From positions 372,001-436,000 of the forward strand of contig JASANH010000863.1 of the NCBI GenBank assembly GCA_030248295.1: a stretch of DNA of 64,000 nucleotides, read 5' to 3'. Under the pieces are notes generated by a model. It did not search any database, was not told the origin of the DNA, and worked only from the letters and a program-made list of their open reading frames with translations. Positions 45,277 through 56,877 of this stretch are shown here, one piece after another. The position numbers were made by a program, and so were the translations under genes. Position 1 is the stretch's first letter. Every line of letters begins with the position of its first letter. The DNA comes from Mesodorylaimus sp. YZB2_4. Taxonomy: Eukaryota > Nematoda > Enoplea > Dorylaimida > Dorylaimidae.

Positions 45277-47164
45277 TTAAGCAAATGTCCGTAAGCTGTC
45301 CCAAGTGTATCCTTCCCGACCCCGTAGAATGCAAATGATATAAACGAAGTGATATGCTAAATGTTAGCTGTCAGAAGAAGAGCAGTTTTCAGAACTCAAG
45401 GAACTTACCTCCAGGAATCAAGCAAATGCATCCAACTACCAGAAATACCCATGCGTGGATACCAGCAGGATAAACAGTGACGAGTATGCCGACCAACATA
45501 CAAACTGCGAGAAAAACAAACCATTGTAAATCGTGAATTTGAAAAAAAGGACATCAATATGGACTCACTGCTGCCCAGAAGAGTTAAAGCAATTGAGGCA
45601 AGAAACGGTTTTATATGTTCTCTGAGTTCGTCATTTTTTATCCATCTGCAAAACCAGAAGCACGGTTAAAACACTTTCCATATAGGTACCTTAGTCAGCC
45701 TGTGCGTTTTGATGTGCTACAGTATCTTTTGGTCAACTGTCTGTACGCTAGGCAGAATTACACAGGAAGCAGTCTTCTATGCGGTACATAACGGGAGGTT
45801 CCTTAAAATCCACGCAGTGAACGAGGCTGCACAGCTCAGGGAGCCGAAGGGCCGAACTTTACATTGCATATACCAAACGATAGCCCTTGAAATTCTGCAT
45901 CGACTGTTGAAAGTATAGCTGCCGTCAGGTGCAGCCGTTTTTCGTAAAACGTCCACAACTAATTATAAGTTCAGCTTGAGATGACGTGTGTACAAACTAT
46001 ATTCTGAAAATCTCGATCATAAGGAATCATTTGCGATTCATCGCCCCCGAGCTTACTACTGCAAGTACAGCAAGAATTGCTCTGCATGTACAGTACAGGG
46101 CGTAAACATTAGGCAGCTTACATCCGAGACGTTGGGTAGGAATGAGGAATGTAGTGGTTGTGCAGAGCCTAAATTCAGGTAGAAATGTAAAACAAAGGAC
46201 CCCCTGAATAATCAGCACCTGGCGCGCAGGAAGTATGGAGCAGTGCGCTTTAGAGTCGGAATACCCCTATATCAAAAATACGTGCCCGAGAAATGGTGCA
46301 CCTGACCTGAAGCATGTGCTTATCGGTCAATACAAAGCATTGACGAATGCGAAGAATTATGCTACTTCTTCATCAGTGCCGAGCGTAAGAAATTCATGTG
46401 ATGAGTTCCCATGCACACTTTCACCAGTTTCATGCATCTGGTAGACAAAGGTGGCAAATTTCAAAACTGATTGGCCTACAGCTAAAAATCGCCTTGTTAT
46501 TCGCCCCTGCTACAAGGTGCATTTTTTCTCTGAAAGCACGTCTAAGCCTAAGATAAAGAAAAATACCTTTAAACCTTCCAGCAATTGACTACGCCATCAC
46601 CAATTGCTGATGCTGCGTATTCCTGTTGGCACATTCTTGGCGTACTATGGAAAATTTTTTGTTACACCTGCTGCCATCAATTCCTGCGTTGGATCGATCA
46701 CAAACATTTATCAGAAGCAGTTGGAGAAAACATGCTTCCTCCATTAAATTTTAAATGCCTATGACCCCATAAATAAGACGAGAAGGAGAGATGAATGATG
46801 ATAACAAACCTGTTATCAGAACGATTCATGCCGCCAGGAATCAGTAACTCGCTGTCATCGGCATCGTTTACTGGTCCTGCTGAACCGCCCTAAGAAAAAG
46901 CATAATTGTGCCAGCCCGCCTTCGATAAGTACTGCTCGCTCGATGAGCAAGATACAGCAGGTAGAGGGCAGTGGAAGGGTAGCTTGGTGAGGACACTAAT
47001 CATATTCGAAAGGGAAAGGGTGTAGCTGGAGAGTAGTTGAGGTGGTGGGATGTGGGCGCAGCTAATGTACCTAAGCCTACCTGATTCAACAACATGGAGT
47101 TCGACGACTGAATTTGACTACCATATGATCGAACAAGAATATCTTGATCTCTTGCACTCGCCAT
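45277..47164 (-). CDS. TMEM134/TMEM230-type transmembrane protein
   Basis: Five exons (47081-47164, 46810-46889, 45569-45645, 45409-45504, 45277-45356) total 417 nt, 138 residues, in one frame. The hydrophilic N-terminus (MASARDQDILVRSYGSQIQS, then NDADDSELLIPGG) is followed by two membrane segments (FLASIALTLLGSICMLVGIL and GIHAWVFLVVGCICLIPGAY) in a hairpin. The C-terminus CILRGREGYTWDSLRTFA fits the family pattern PGxYHxxY...KGxxGYxxDxxP. These proteins sit in endosomal/secretory membranes; TMEM230 is linked to vesicle traffic. The IPGAYHFVYI region looks closer to TMEM134, but I cannot separate the two by eye. The 1.2-kb third large intron region (45646-46809) holds nothing recognised. 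Confidence 0.8.
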
Positions 47165-48991
47165 TTAATCCCGAGCAGAGTAATATCATACAAATTCTAG
47201 GACGAAGAAGTACAAGACTAAATATTCCTCAATAAGAATCCTCTGCTTTAAAGCTGGACGGATTTCACACTTACATACACGAGATCCTACTTCCTTGCTA
47301 GACTAACTACCACCCACGAGCAGAGTTGTGTTTGCGGGAGCTACGACGGCCGAGCTCGCTCTTCGAAGCTAGAGACGATCGATATCGTAATGCCCATGCG
47401 TTTCAGAAGCCGATGGGCGCGTGGGGCTGGAAACGAGTTCCTCCTCTTCTATTATGGAAGCGAGCAGGTTGCTAGAAGGCTTCAGAGCTTTACCAAATAA
47501 AGCTATCTAAAGCGTCAAGGAGAGAGAAATATCGAGTTAGGTTCTCCGAATGTCCACTTCGGCAGGGTGCACGGGTGATGGCGTTTACTTGATTTATGAA
47601 TACGCCTTTTTACAGTTAAAAGGAGCGAGGACAAGGGCATAGCGATTTTCGAATAATACGAAAATATAGGACGAGGAATATACCTGAAAAAGCAATGGCA
47701 AAGAATTTTCTCAGAATAATTGGCAATGGCACAGTTTCTAGCTCCCTTCCTCAGGTCATTATTGAATCACAGCTCACTGTCTATGGTAATTTTCAAGTTT
47801 GCTTTCAGCTCATCTATCGCCCAGCAGCTGCGATGGTCCATAAGAGTCACTTTTCTCCTAAAACGTATGAAGCTTGCACCAACGTGCATTTTTTCTCTGA
47901 TACCGCAAAATTTCTGGCGGATTCGGTCGGTCCTGGTTCAAAAACTAGATCTCTTGTCAACAGGCTTGGTTTTTAAACCAGAAGGGGACAGACGCAAAGC
48001 AAATCTGTACAATCTGTAGCAAAGCATCGAAAGAGGAGGACTGAACAAAAACGACGTCGTGTTTTGTATTGCAGTGTTTAAAAATTCCCTATAGCTGTGC
48101 CAGGGAAGTCGTGCGTAGGATGCTGGGCAATGTATTGTGTGGAGGAATCCCATGTCTTTTGTTACGTTGGTTTTTGCCGCATGTATGTAGTTCGAGTACC
48201 ATAAATTCGCTTGGGGCTCATAAACACAGCAAATTTTTCAGTTTTTTATTAGGATGGCTTGCAAGCAGGTGTACAAGAGTCACATACTGTACAAAACACA
48301 GCCCCTAATGATAAGGCGCGCGCACACACAAATACACAAACATACTCCACAGAAAAAAGATGCGTCGCAATCAGCATACAAAATCGATCATCAAGAGATA
48401 ATAGCGCATAAAACAATTCAACATGGGTTTGGGGTTGAGGCACAGCAGATGCTGTACATGCTAGTACTTGCATGTACAACATCTGCTGTGCATACAGTAA
48501 GTTAATGACCAAGTGATCATTCAAATGTTTGGTGCACTGCGGATCGGCTGGTGCTTGTAAACTCGAGAATTGCAAATTTAGGGAGTTTTCCATAAGGTTC
48601 GACTCATATGCATTGGGGCGTGCCTCACAGGCAATAGTTTTGCCAGTCAAAGCTAATTGCATGCAATGTCGTTTTCTTATGAGAGCCTAAATAAAGTGAC
48701 GAAATACGACTGGAAGGGGGGATAAGACATGACTGACTCATTTGCTGTTTGGTCAAAGCATAAAATAGCAGTTTGCTTTTTCCAGGAGGGCATCAGCCAG
48801 TTTCACTGCTTTGTGCTGGTGCATACCATGCTGCAAATGAATATATGAAGTGATGCACCTCACGATAAGTTATAAAGTCACGTCATTCATGCACCCGACG
48901 AACGCTAGAAAGTATCGTATTTACTGCACACACCATCCATTCTTTATTGCAGCATCATACAATACAATACAACAAAGCAGCCAGGTCACGA
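47165..48991. other. Intergenic region
   Basis: It should contain the promoter of the TMEM134-like gene and the 3' UTR of the methyltransferase gene. A strong 22-bp hairpin lies at 48440-48491. No gene is supported. Confidence 0.45.
48440..48491. repeat. 22-bp hairpin with 8-base loop
   Basis: Arms 48440-48461 and 48470-48491 are reverse complements with one mismatch (left arm starts GCACAGCAGATGCTGTACAT). The stem length matches a small-RNA duplex, but the loop is shorter than in usual miRNA precursors. It could equally be a small fold-back element or a terminator-like structure. Confidence 0.75.
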
Positions 48992-50858
48992 TTACTTGCT
49001 GCTTTTCTCGAATAAAAGAAGTGATCGACGATAGTCTGAAAAAGGGACGTACATATAGCCCGCTACTGCAGGGGTGACTGACGTTTGCTTACCTTCCCGC
49101 ACATCGCTCTCAGATGCGACAACATGGCAAGATGCGAATCCAATTTCCTCGCTTAGTAAATAGCCCTTGAACATTTCTGGCTTCAAATCCAGCTTTGGTT
49201 GGGATGAGGAACTGACTTCCTAAAAATAGTGCCACATGGTGGGATTGATCATCACATGAAAAGAACATCGCAGTGACAGTGGGCCTTCCCGACAATTTCC
49301 GGCAAGAACGGACGCCGTCAGGTGACCATCACCCAACGGCCAGATGTTTCGCTAGCCCTCCCAAAGTCAAAGGTCAAGTTTTGTTGCGCGTGTCCTCCGC
49401 GTCCTCGCTCAGAACGCCGCGAGCTACATATGATGGTCAGAACGCCCTTCAAGGCAAAGTGCACTCTAGAATCGATGTCGGAATATTGAAAAAAGAATAT
49501 GATATGCAGACTCAGCACCCACGCATTATATGGGGGCAGCCAAAATTCTGGACCTCCAGCATGTCGAAATGTCGAAATTCTTGATTGCAAAGGGGAGACC
49601 ATTGAGAAATGAAAATTTCGACGATAATTGAGATAGCGGTCTAAAATTTTGGCAACCCCTTTAATACGTTGGTGCTGAATCTGAATATCATACTCTTTTG
49701 TCAATTTCCGACATCGATTCTAGAGTGTACTTCGTCTTACAATCTGTACGACACCATCGTTGTGGCGGTATGGTGAGGTACAGTACACATCAGACCTCCC
49801 TCGTTTGTCTCGAAACACTAACTTGCCAGGAAGGCTTCCTTGTTATCAGGTGTGTTTGGCCCATGGGAAAATCTGTGTTTGGTTGGCCGGATTTATACAC
49901 GGAGTTGCCTTCGTTTTCCATCCGATGAATATCTCCAGGCCAGGCGAGGCAGAAACCCACGATTTTAGCCCCTACAACTATACAGTAGGAGGCCTGCAGC
50001 TTTCAGACCCTGGGGTATCTTTCTCTATGAATACGACCACCCAGCCTGTTATTGTACATCCTGCCACTGGATGCAGCACCAAACCAGAAAACCTTCTCTT
50101 ACGCCAATGCTCTTCAAACTTCGTTTGTACAAGTTCCATGGCTGAGCATCCAAAACGAAATAGCCGCCTGGACGTAACTGAGCGTAAGCGCGTCTGAAAA
50201 AACGTTTCAGCCCATCGTCGCCATAATTCAAGTGCACCCATTTGCTGACATTCAATGCCATAATAGTGTCGAACTCTTCCACTTCCACCTTCTTATCCAC
50301 CTCGTCAATCGATACATAGTCTTCGCATATGAATCTGACAGACTGGCAGTTACCTAACCGATCATTAGAGGACTCCTCCAAGCTGGGGGCTGCGACTGGT
50401 CCGTAAAGGCGGATCATTGATACTGGAAATATTCCATTATCGCTGGGCGGTCCTCTTCCATGGCCTTGTCCCAATCTCTGCTCTTGCACCATTTGTTGAC
50501 AAATTGATAAATTCTTTTTCGCCACCTTGATCAAGTTCTTATCGACGTCCAATCCGATGATGGTCAGCGGACGGAAGACCAATGCCACAGCTAATGTCAT
50601 GAACCCAGCGTTGCAGCCGATGTCCAAAACGCGCCGATTTTCAAACCATTCTTTTCGGAAACAAGCTAATCGAGCATCGTGCGGCCATCGATCGATTTGG
50701 AAATTCCCCTTGGGAAAACGAGGACAAGCGGGAGCATTGGCCGATGGACCATCGCTTGAAATTGGATGGCCGCAATGAGTGTGACGACGAGTTCGTTTTG
50801 GAAGAGGCCCAACTGGAACAGACCTCGCTGCAGTGTCGTCGTGAAATTTGCGCTTCAT
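48992..50858 (-). CDS. MEPCE: Bin3/MePCE-type RNA 5'-phosphate methyltransferase
   Basis: It uses S-adenosylmethionine to methylate the gamma-phosphate at the 5' end of RNAs; MePCE caps 7SK. Three exons (50103-50858, 49093-49219, 48992-49035) join in frame to 927 nt, 308 residues. A short basic N-terminus (RRHTHCGHP) and GNFQ lead to the Bin3 core: FENRRVLDIGCNAGFMTLAV (SAM motif I), TIIGLDVDKNLI (motif II), FDTIMALNVSKWVHLNYGDD (the hallmark KWVHLNxGD), LKRFFRRAYAQLRPGGYFVL, then LKPEMFKGYLLSEEIGF and a final LLLFEK. The start is the first ATG of the frame. The N-terminus is short compared with vertebrate MePCE (about 689), as in many invertebrates; BCDIN3D is a less likely alternative because of its different core. 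The first intron contains a fold-back element. Confidence 0.9.
49455..49740. mobile_element. Near-palindromic MITE in MePCE intron
   Basis: About 87-bp imperfect inverted arms at 49466-49554 and 49637-49724. CTAGAATCGATGTCGG at the left is answered by CCGACATCGATTCTAG at the right; pairing continues with small differences almost to the centre, leaving a loop of about 85 bases. It lies inside the first intron (49220-50102). Confidence 0.8.
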
Positions 50859-52054
50859 TGTGCGGAAGAGCTGAATTACGCAAAAATAAACCCTTATTTG
50901 GAAGTGCCCTCGCTTTTCGTGCACTGCGAAACGGAATATTTGGCGCTTTTGCGCAGACAAGTATGAGTATGCTGCCTAGCGCACGTTCAAGTCGTGGACT
51001 CAAAATTTATGAATCGGCCAAGCATTTACGCGCAAAAGCTTTTTACAAGGTGGTATATCATTTGGAGGAAACGCTGGGAATGAGTTGCTTCTAAAGTGCA
51101 AAAGCATAAAGCCAGCAGGAAACTGAACTTGCGTTCGTGGTTTATCATTCAAATGACTATATCGAAACTGAATCCTCAAGGTCACGGCGGAATAAAATGC
51201 GGAAGAGAAACAGTGGCTATCAGAGCAGTGAGTCATCGAGCCAGCTTCGACCAAACCACTGAACCAGGACAAGCGTTTTGGAGCCGAACCAGACCAAACC
51301 GGCCAAACCAGGACCAGCCCGCGCGCCTTATATTATTACACAGCGACTGGCAGTGCAAAAATAGAAAAACTAGTAGAAATAGCTTCTGGTGAAGGGACAT
51401 TCCTAAACTAGGATTATACTACTAGGTGTACCTGATCTTCACCGCAATCGGACAAGCTGTTGAACCTTGCTACAACTTGTCTGGTCTAGCCTGACTAGCG
51501 GCAAGAAAGCTGTGGTTTATTTCGATCCTGGCTCGGCTGATTCAGTCCAGTTCGGTCTTGGTCTAGTAAAAAGCGCCACCTGGTCCGGTTTGAGTCCTGG
51601 TTTAGCTACGAAAGCCGGCTCGGTCGAGCCTGGTCATCAAGTTCAGTAACGTCGTTTTCATGAAGGTCACCGTATTCTCCAAGTCTTACATCATTATACC
51701 ACCACAGGCAGAAAAGCTATTATAATCAGCTCATGAAATTACAGGTGCTGGCAAAATGATACGGATGTCTTTCACAAGAAGAAGCCCTTTTGCACTTCTG
51801 TATCTCCAAGTTCCGTATTGCAGCTCTGTAACATATGGATAGTCGATGGTGAGTTAGGAACACACTTGCAGCTGTAGCTCGTCCTATCGATCCATGTCTA
51901 CGTAGCGTTGGCCCTTCCAAAATATGGGTGTGATCATACGTAGTTTTTATTCTTGATGCTCAGACTGCTGTTTCATGGCAGACTTCGACTGGTTTGTGCA
52001 GCTAATATACGGTATCTTCTGCTGCATTTTTTCCAGTTCATAAGCCCTTACCAA
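50859..52054. other. Divergent intergenic region
   Basis: It lies between the MePCE start and the Ly6-like gene, so it should include both promoters. The stretch 50850-51094 is open in the plus direction in two frames (one reads LNYAKINPYLEVPSLFVHCE, the next KIYESAKHLRAKAFYKVVYH) but a frame change separates them and no splice sites fit; I do not call a gene. Near 51245-51640 there are GACCAAACC/GGTTTGGTC-like short inverted motifs. Confidence 0.4.
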
Positions 52055-52674
52055 ATGCAAAGTTTTGTATTGATCGCTTTTGCTCTAGTGCTAGACTACG
52101 ACAAAGGTTCAGAGAAATCTCAATTTTGAGTAGGAAATCTCAGGAGAAATCTTTTTTACTTTTAGGAGTTTCGATAAAATGCTACAATTGCACGAGTATA
52201 AACGGCACCAACTGTTACACTGGCTTGTGTAAGGGTGCATCCTGCACAAAAACTGTTTGCACTTTATCGAAAGGAGGTAAGAGCTAATTTTTCCTTTAAG
52301 AAGGAAAGAGTGCCTGTCAGAGCAATGTCCGAGTATACGTGATCGTCATGCGATTTCCCAGCCATGATCCTCAATCTCGTCTCATCTCATCTACAAAAAG
52401 TCCACGTAGATCATAAGAAACAGCAATACTTTTTCTGGCAATTAACATCTTTATAGAGCCGAAGACAACCAGAAAATTTTGCAATATCGGAGAAAGAGGC
52501 AGCGGATGTGTTAAAGACGTCGAAAATTTTGAGGACGCGCGCAAATGCCATCACATATGCGTCTGTACAACTGACTTTTGCAACCATGCGGCGGAATCTG
52601 ACCTTTTTGGTACTTTATTTTTGATGTGTATTTGCTGTTGGTTGTGTTGGAGTATAGTGGCTTTACAAACATGA
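52055..52674 (+). CDS. Secreted Ly6/ET-module-like GPI-anchored protein
   Basis: Three exons (52055-52106, 52166-52276, 52457-52674) total 381 nt, 126 residues, in frame. Exon 1 encodes a signal peptide (MQSFVLIAFALVL). The mature part starts IKCYNCTSINGTNCYTGLC and has 14 cysteines or so with a closing CVCTTDFCNHA, the CxCxxxxCN ending of three-finger/ET-module proteins common in nematodes. The C-terminus is a hydrophobic, Cys-rich segment (LFLMCICCWLCWSIVAL) that would serve as a GPI-attachment signal or anchor. Such proteins modulate receptors or coat the cell surface; no partner can be inferred. The short introns (59 and 180 bases) have good sites. Confidence 0.8.
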
Positions 52675-52931
52675 AAACAAATATATATTCCGTGGTAAAA
52701 ACCTGAAAATCTGTAATAAAAAAATAGCGATCAGCAAAAACTGCCGCACGCATGTTGCGTTGCGGCGAGTTAAAAGGAATCCACGACTGATAAGAGTCAA
52801 AAAAAGGAAGGATTTGATGATTTTAGCCCAGACTACGCAGGGAGTCCAAAAAATTTGTACCCTAAGTACCTTCTCCATGAGCTGCAGCAGTAAAATTTGT
52901 ACTTTACACCGCCACACATCTCAGTAAAACC

Positions 52932-53195
52932 TTGCAAAAAATTACGCTGATCTATTCGCGCGCTCTTGAAATATGGTCGCTTATTTGGAAGTGGGTCAGA
53001 GAAATTACGAATTGGACAAATTTTGCGGATTGGTCTGTCATTAGTTTTGCAAAAGAAGACACAGAAATTTACGATCGAATGGTCGAAATATATGGCGATG
53101 ATAAACCTAAATTGGCGACAGTGAAAAAGTGGCCATCTTTCTTCAAACATGGGGGAGAATCGAGTGAAGATGACTCAAGATCGATTCATCAATAA
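52932..53195 (+). pseudogene. Mariner-type transposase N-terminal fragment
   Basis: The frame around 53070-53195 reads VEIYGDDKPKLATVKKWPSF then FKHGGESSEDDSRS. This fits the helix-turn-helix of mariner/SETMAR transposases, where VYGxxxxSxxTVxKWxxxFRxGxxSxEDxPRSGRP is usual. The PRSGRP end is altered (SRSIHQ) and a stop follows at once, with no catalytic DDD domain after it. It is a relic of a Tc1/mariner insertion. Confidence 0.65.
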
Positions 53196-53199
53196 TTCA

Positions 53200-54325
53200 T
53201 CGATGGGAGAGGGATGTGCTCTAGGAGTGTTTGTCAAGAATGCTTTGTGTCAAAGAGTTAGACCGAGAGAACTTGGCCTTTTGCATGTAACTCTCTCCGA
53301 AAAATCTCTGATTGACCGTCGATGACACACGTGCGATACATGGCCCCACCCCTTGCTGTGGTTTCGGCATAACTAATTTGCTTGCTATTATCAGCACATT
53401 CCTCGACAGATGCTGCATGACCGCGCCAGATGTGATAGGTATTTATGTGACTGCAAGAAGGTACATTGAACAGAGGTCAGGTTGCTCTTGAGCTTGGAGT
53501 CTTTCGTAGGACTTCCAGTCCGTTCCAGTGCTCTTCAAAAGTCGAGGCGAGTTTCAGAATTTCACCCCGAGGATTTCAGACTTGGGCGCACGCACTGCAC
53601 ACCATCTCTACTGTGGATGTTTCGCGTTGCTTTAGCTAGCTTGCACACCATGCTACCCACGACGCTAACCTCTGAATGTGGACCTTCTATCATTCACCAC
53701 CACCCCCCTCTAGTTAGGCGTGGTGAGAATCCAGGTCCGACAATGGGTTCACAGTTCGACCCAAGCCCAACCCAAACATTTTGAAGTCAAACCCCTAGTG
53801 TTAATATGAACTTAAAAAAGATATACAGTAAATATGATTTTAGATACTTATCTATGCAAGTCCCACAAAGATATAAATATACAGTAGATATGAATAGCCA
53901 AATCATATATATACATTTGAGACGTAGATTTCTGAAAGCCCACAAACTCCAATTATTTGATCTGAATCTGAAGAAATTTGAGCCTAAATCAAAAAGATTT
54001 TTCACTCCTCCAATACACGGCGGGTTCTCATTGGCTGCGGCCGCCGATCAAACCGAGCAAGCCGCATTGGCCACATATTTTACAGTACAATTTAGCTTCG
54101 TTCACATTAGAACTGCAGAAGCGGAGGAGGAATGCAGGGGACTGCTGCTTCAACGATTAAAAAAACGCGACAGAAAAACGCTTTTTCGTTTATACTGTAG
54201 ATCAGCTTGTCGTGAATCAAATTACGTTGCTGCGTCACAAAAAATAGCTAAGAATTCCGAAATGATATTTCATTTGCACGTAAACGCCTGTTTTGTAAGC
54301 GTGATTATGCCCCAGAAAAATTCAG
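53200..54325. other. Intergenic, no gene called
   Basis: A long open stretch at 53806-54423 has no recognisable domain, runs across the TATA box and signal-peptide start of the next gene, and looks like chance. Several TACAGTA heptamers are present. Nothing else is seen. Confidence 0.4.
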
Positions 54326-54333
54326 TATATAAG
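54326..54333 (+). promoter_or_regulatory. TATA box of poly-Cys copy 1
   Basis: TATATAAG, 88 bases before the start codon of copy 1. The same octamer stands 90 bases before the start of copy 2, so the core promoter is shared by position and sequence. Confidence 0.7.
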
Positions 54334-54413
54334 AATCTGTGTCAAAGGTCAACATCATTCCATTCGTCGGCCCTCGCTACTGTTTTGATCAAGTCAACCA
54401 TCGCTTTCTTCAA

Positions 54414-55192
54414 ATGGCTCTGACCAAGATTCTGATCACGTTTTTCTGCTTGGCAACTGCTGCTGTGGCATTAGTCAGTCCAAGTGAACGAGAAGATGAG
54501 CAGGTTTTGGTACAGAGTGAAGGTGAATATCACACAGACTGTATTCGTAGATTGAGCGTGAGAGGAAACGTTTAACGTCTAAACGTAAAGAAGGTACCTA
54601 CAAAAATGTAACTGAATCAGTGGCCGGGTGACTTTGTTAGGTGAACCCAAACTGGTCCAAACTAAGGACGTCTCGGTCAGTGAGCGATGCAGCTGAGGTG
54701 GAGGCGATGACCACATGATGGGCGGTGGTATGGGTGGCGGCTGGGGACGCATCCAACGCGAAGTGGAGCCGGCTCAACGCACCAAGCGATGCATGAATCG
54801 AAAACGGGAGCTGCAACTGGTTGGACGTGCCGACAGCGCCGACTTCGAGCCCAGCACCGACAAGCGCAAGTCCCGCACCAAGCGCGGATGCTGCTGCTGC
54901 TGCAAATGCTGTTGTTGCTGTTGCTGCTGTTGCTGCTGTTGCTGCTGCTGTTGTTGTTGTTGCTGCTGCTGTTGTTGCAAGTGCTGCTGCTGCTGCGGCA
55001 AGCGCGCCTTGGCTCAACGTGCCGCTCAAATCGCCAAGCAACAAATGTTCCTCCAACGCGACGCCGAGGTCAGCCGCCAACAACGCTGCATGCAAGGACG
55101 CAGTGCTGAGAAGAAAATGACCAAGCGGTGCGGCGGTATGGGCGGTGATATGGGAGGACATGGCATGGGCGGTGGATGCAAACGAGCCAAAA
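54414..55192 (+). pseudogene. Poly-cysteine secreted precursor, copy 1 (broken)
   Basis: Tandem paralog of the gene at 57619. Exon 1 (54414-54522) encodes a signal peptide, MALTKILITFFCLATAAVAL, then SPSERED. Exon 2 begins at 54641 after an AG acceptor. An in-frame TGA at 54694-54696 replaces the TGT (Cys) of copy 2, ending the protein 18 codons into exon 2. The normal stop (TAA in copy 2) is AAA here at about 55190, so the frame would run on. The rest of exon 2 is almost identical to copy 2, including 24 Cys between two Lys, flanked by C5 on each side. If TGA were read as selenocysteine the protein could still be made, but no evidence supports that. The TATA box and splice sites remain intact, so it may still be transcribed. 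Confidence 0.8.
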
Positions 55193-56088
55193 CATGGGGG
55201 TTTCTGTATTTATATTTTTGTGTTATCTTTCATTTCAGTTTATTCGAGATCCTAATATTGTGAAAGTTTATGAACAGTTCATGGTACAGTTTGCAAAATC
55301 AATATTTCAGGACCCCTATTGCTGGTCGATTCACGCATTTGCAGCTACTTCTCTTGTTAAAGATGCGCCTGCTTTATAAGCCTCTATAAAAAAGTAAAAA
55401 TTAGATCAGCAGAAAGGTGCATTTATGGACCAGTCGACTCGTGTTCATAAGGCAAAGTATGATACCCAGGTGCGTTGAGGAAAAAGTTTAACAGGCATGT
55501 TTTAGGCCGTATATTTATAGTGCCTGCGTACTATAAGTGCTCTTTGCCTGGGATCCTTTTCGCAAGAAGGATACCGATGAACTTGAGCGAGCTCAACTTT
55601 GTAGTTTAGCACATCACAGCCGAATCGGGTTGGATTGGATCGGGTAATGGGAAATACTCGTATATGTAACTTTGTTTGGCAATCAATAGCGAATCAACTT
55701 TTTTGCATCAACTTCCCATGATAAGCACACAAAATTTATTATCATGGTGCCATGGCACAAGCAGCTCCCTCTCACGTCTTTCCCACACGTCTCATCATGG
55801 ATCTACTGTACTTTACACGCTGATGAAGTATAGTAAGAAAGATCCACGCTGCTCATAAATGAGTGTAACATGACTTAAAATTTTTTATAAAAAGTGATAT
55901 TTCCACTTTGTTTCCATTCCACTGCCCGCTAATATTCTTGCGTCCGACTCCAAACTATGTGCTAAATCTGAGTCATCTATGTTTTCTCTAGTCTCATACA
56001 ACGATAACGACAAGATGCCTTAAACTCTGAGCAGAAAATGGAAGCATCATTGCAGAATATTGATCTCGTCTCATTGATTACACAAGAG

Positions 56089-56180
56089 CGGTTAGAAATT
56101 GCAATAGTAGTTTTTTGCCAGTAGTTTTGCAAACACCATCAGATTAGAATTTCGTATCGGATCCTCCGATCCGATCCAGC
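56089..56180 (+). repeat. Dispersed repeat family C copy
   Basis: A diverged match to 29935-30020 (TTGCCAG, TTTTGCAAACACCATCAG, TAGAATTTCGTATCGGATCC). Confidence 0.6.
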
Positions 56181-56799
56181 CGTCATTTGCACATGAATAA
56201 ACTGTGGATTGAAACAAAATGCGGAGCGTCACGCTCTCTTACGAACGCTTAGACGCCCACTACCCCTCGACCTCTGAAGCGCAAAACCGTTTAAAAAAGC
56301 TTGGAGCTCCCAAGGAGCCATGCGCGGGGTGGTTAAAAGAATTGGAGACTACTAGAGCGCACCGAGGAGTGCATGATTTAAAAATTGGCAGAACCTAATG
56401 ACCCCGCTCTGCTAGGCCCTTTTGGGCACATTCACTTTACACTGGCTTTCACTCCAGAGTGTGCGTGCTTGTTCCGACTGAATGTGGCTTCCTGAGCTGA
56501 TGTTGGGATGGTTTTACAAGCTACGATCTTTCCTCGTGGCAGAACCTCGATTTTATGCCCCAACAGGGCAATTCATTTGCAATATTCCAGAAATCCATGT
56601 AGTTACTGTAGCAAATATTTTAAGCATACGGTCTCAAATCAGTGTTCTAAAAACGAGGATGGAAGCCTAGAATGCATCAAGGCTTTGCCAAAGTGCCATA
56701 GAGCAAAGGGCACTAATGAGCTAAAAGAAGGCCGATCAGAACGTTGTACAACAGCTTGCTGTTCGATGAACCTAAAAAATCGCTCATGTTAAACGACAG

Positions 56800-56877
56800 C
56801 GGTGGCGCGTGGCCTAGTGGGCGTCTGCCTCTCACGCTAGTTGCGCACTTACGGCAAAGGGTTCGACTTCCACCTTG
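56800..56877 (+). mobile_element. tRNA-like SINE head, family D
   Basis: TGGCCTAGTGGGCGTCTGCC (A-box region) and GGGTTCGACTTCC (B box at 56859-56871) are spaced as in a tRNA. The 5' half equals the head of the 35969 element. The acceptor-stem ends do not pair well, so it is a SINE head rather than a working tRNA gene. Confidence 0.6.

Noticed and set aside
50744..51094. 116-residue frame antisense to the MePCE 5' end
   Set aside because: The plausible-looking peptide stretch is split between two frames with only a 19-base gap, too short for an intron, and it overlaps the start of a well-supported gene.
53806..54423. 205-residue open frame upstream of poly-Cys copy 1
   Set aside because: No domain or splice support, biased toward Lys/Phe/Tyr from A-T rich DNA, and it runs through the TATA box and signal-peptide start of the next gene.
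54637..55161. Ala-rich frame of 174 residues (and poly-Gln, poly-Leu frames) opposite or beside the poly-Cys exon, also at 57767-58402
   Set aside because: TGY repeats give Ala, Gln, Leu and Val runs in other frames. Only the plus-strand Cys frame has a signal peptide exon, splice sites, a TATA box and a stop shared with a paralog design.
56800..56877. Possible tRNA gene
   Set aside because: Box spacing fits, but the acceptor stem does not pair and the same head occurs in SINE sequence at 35969.
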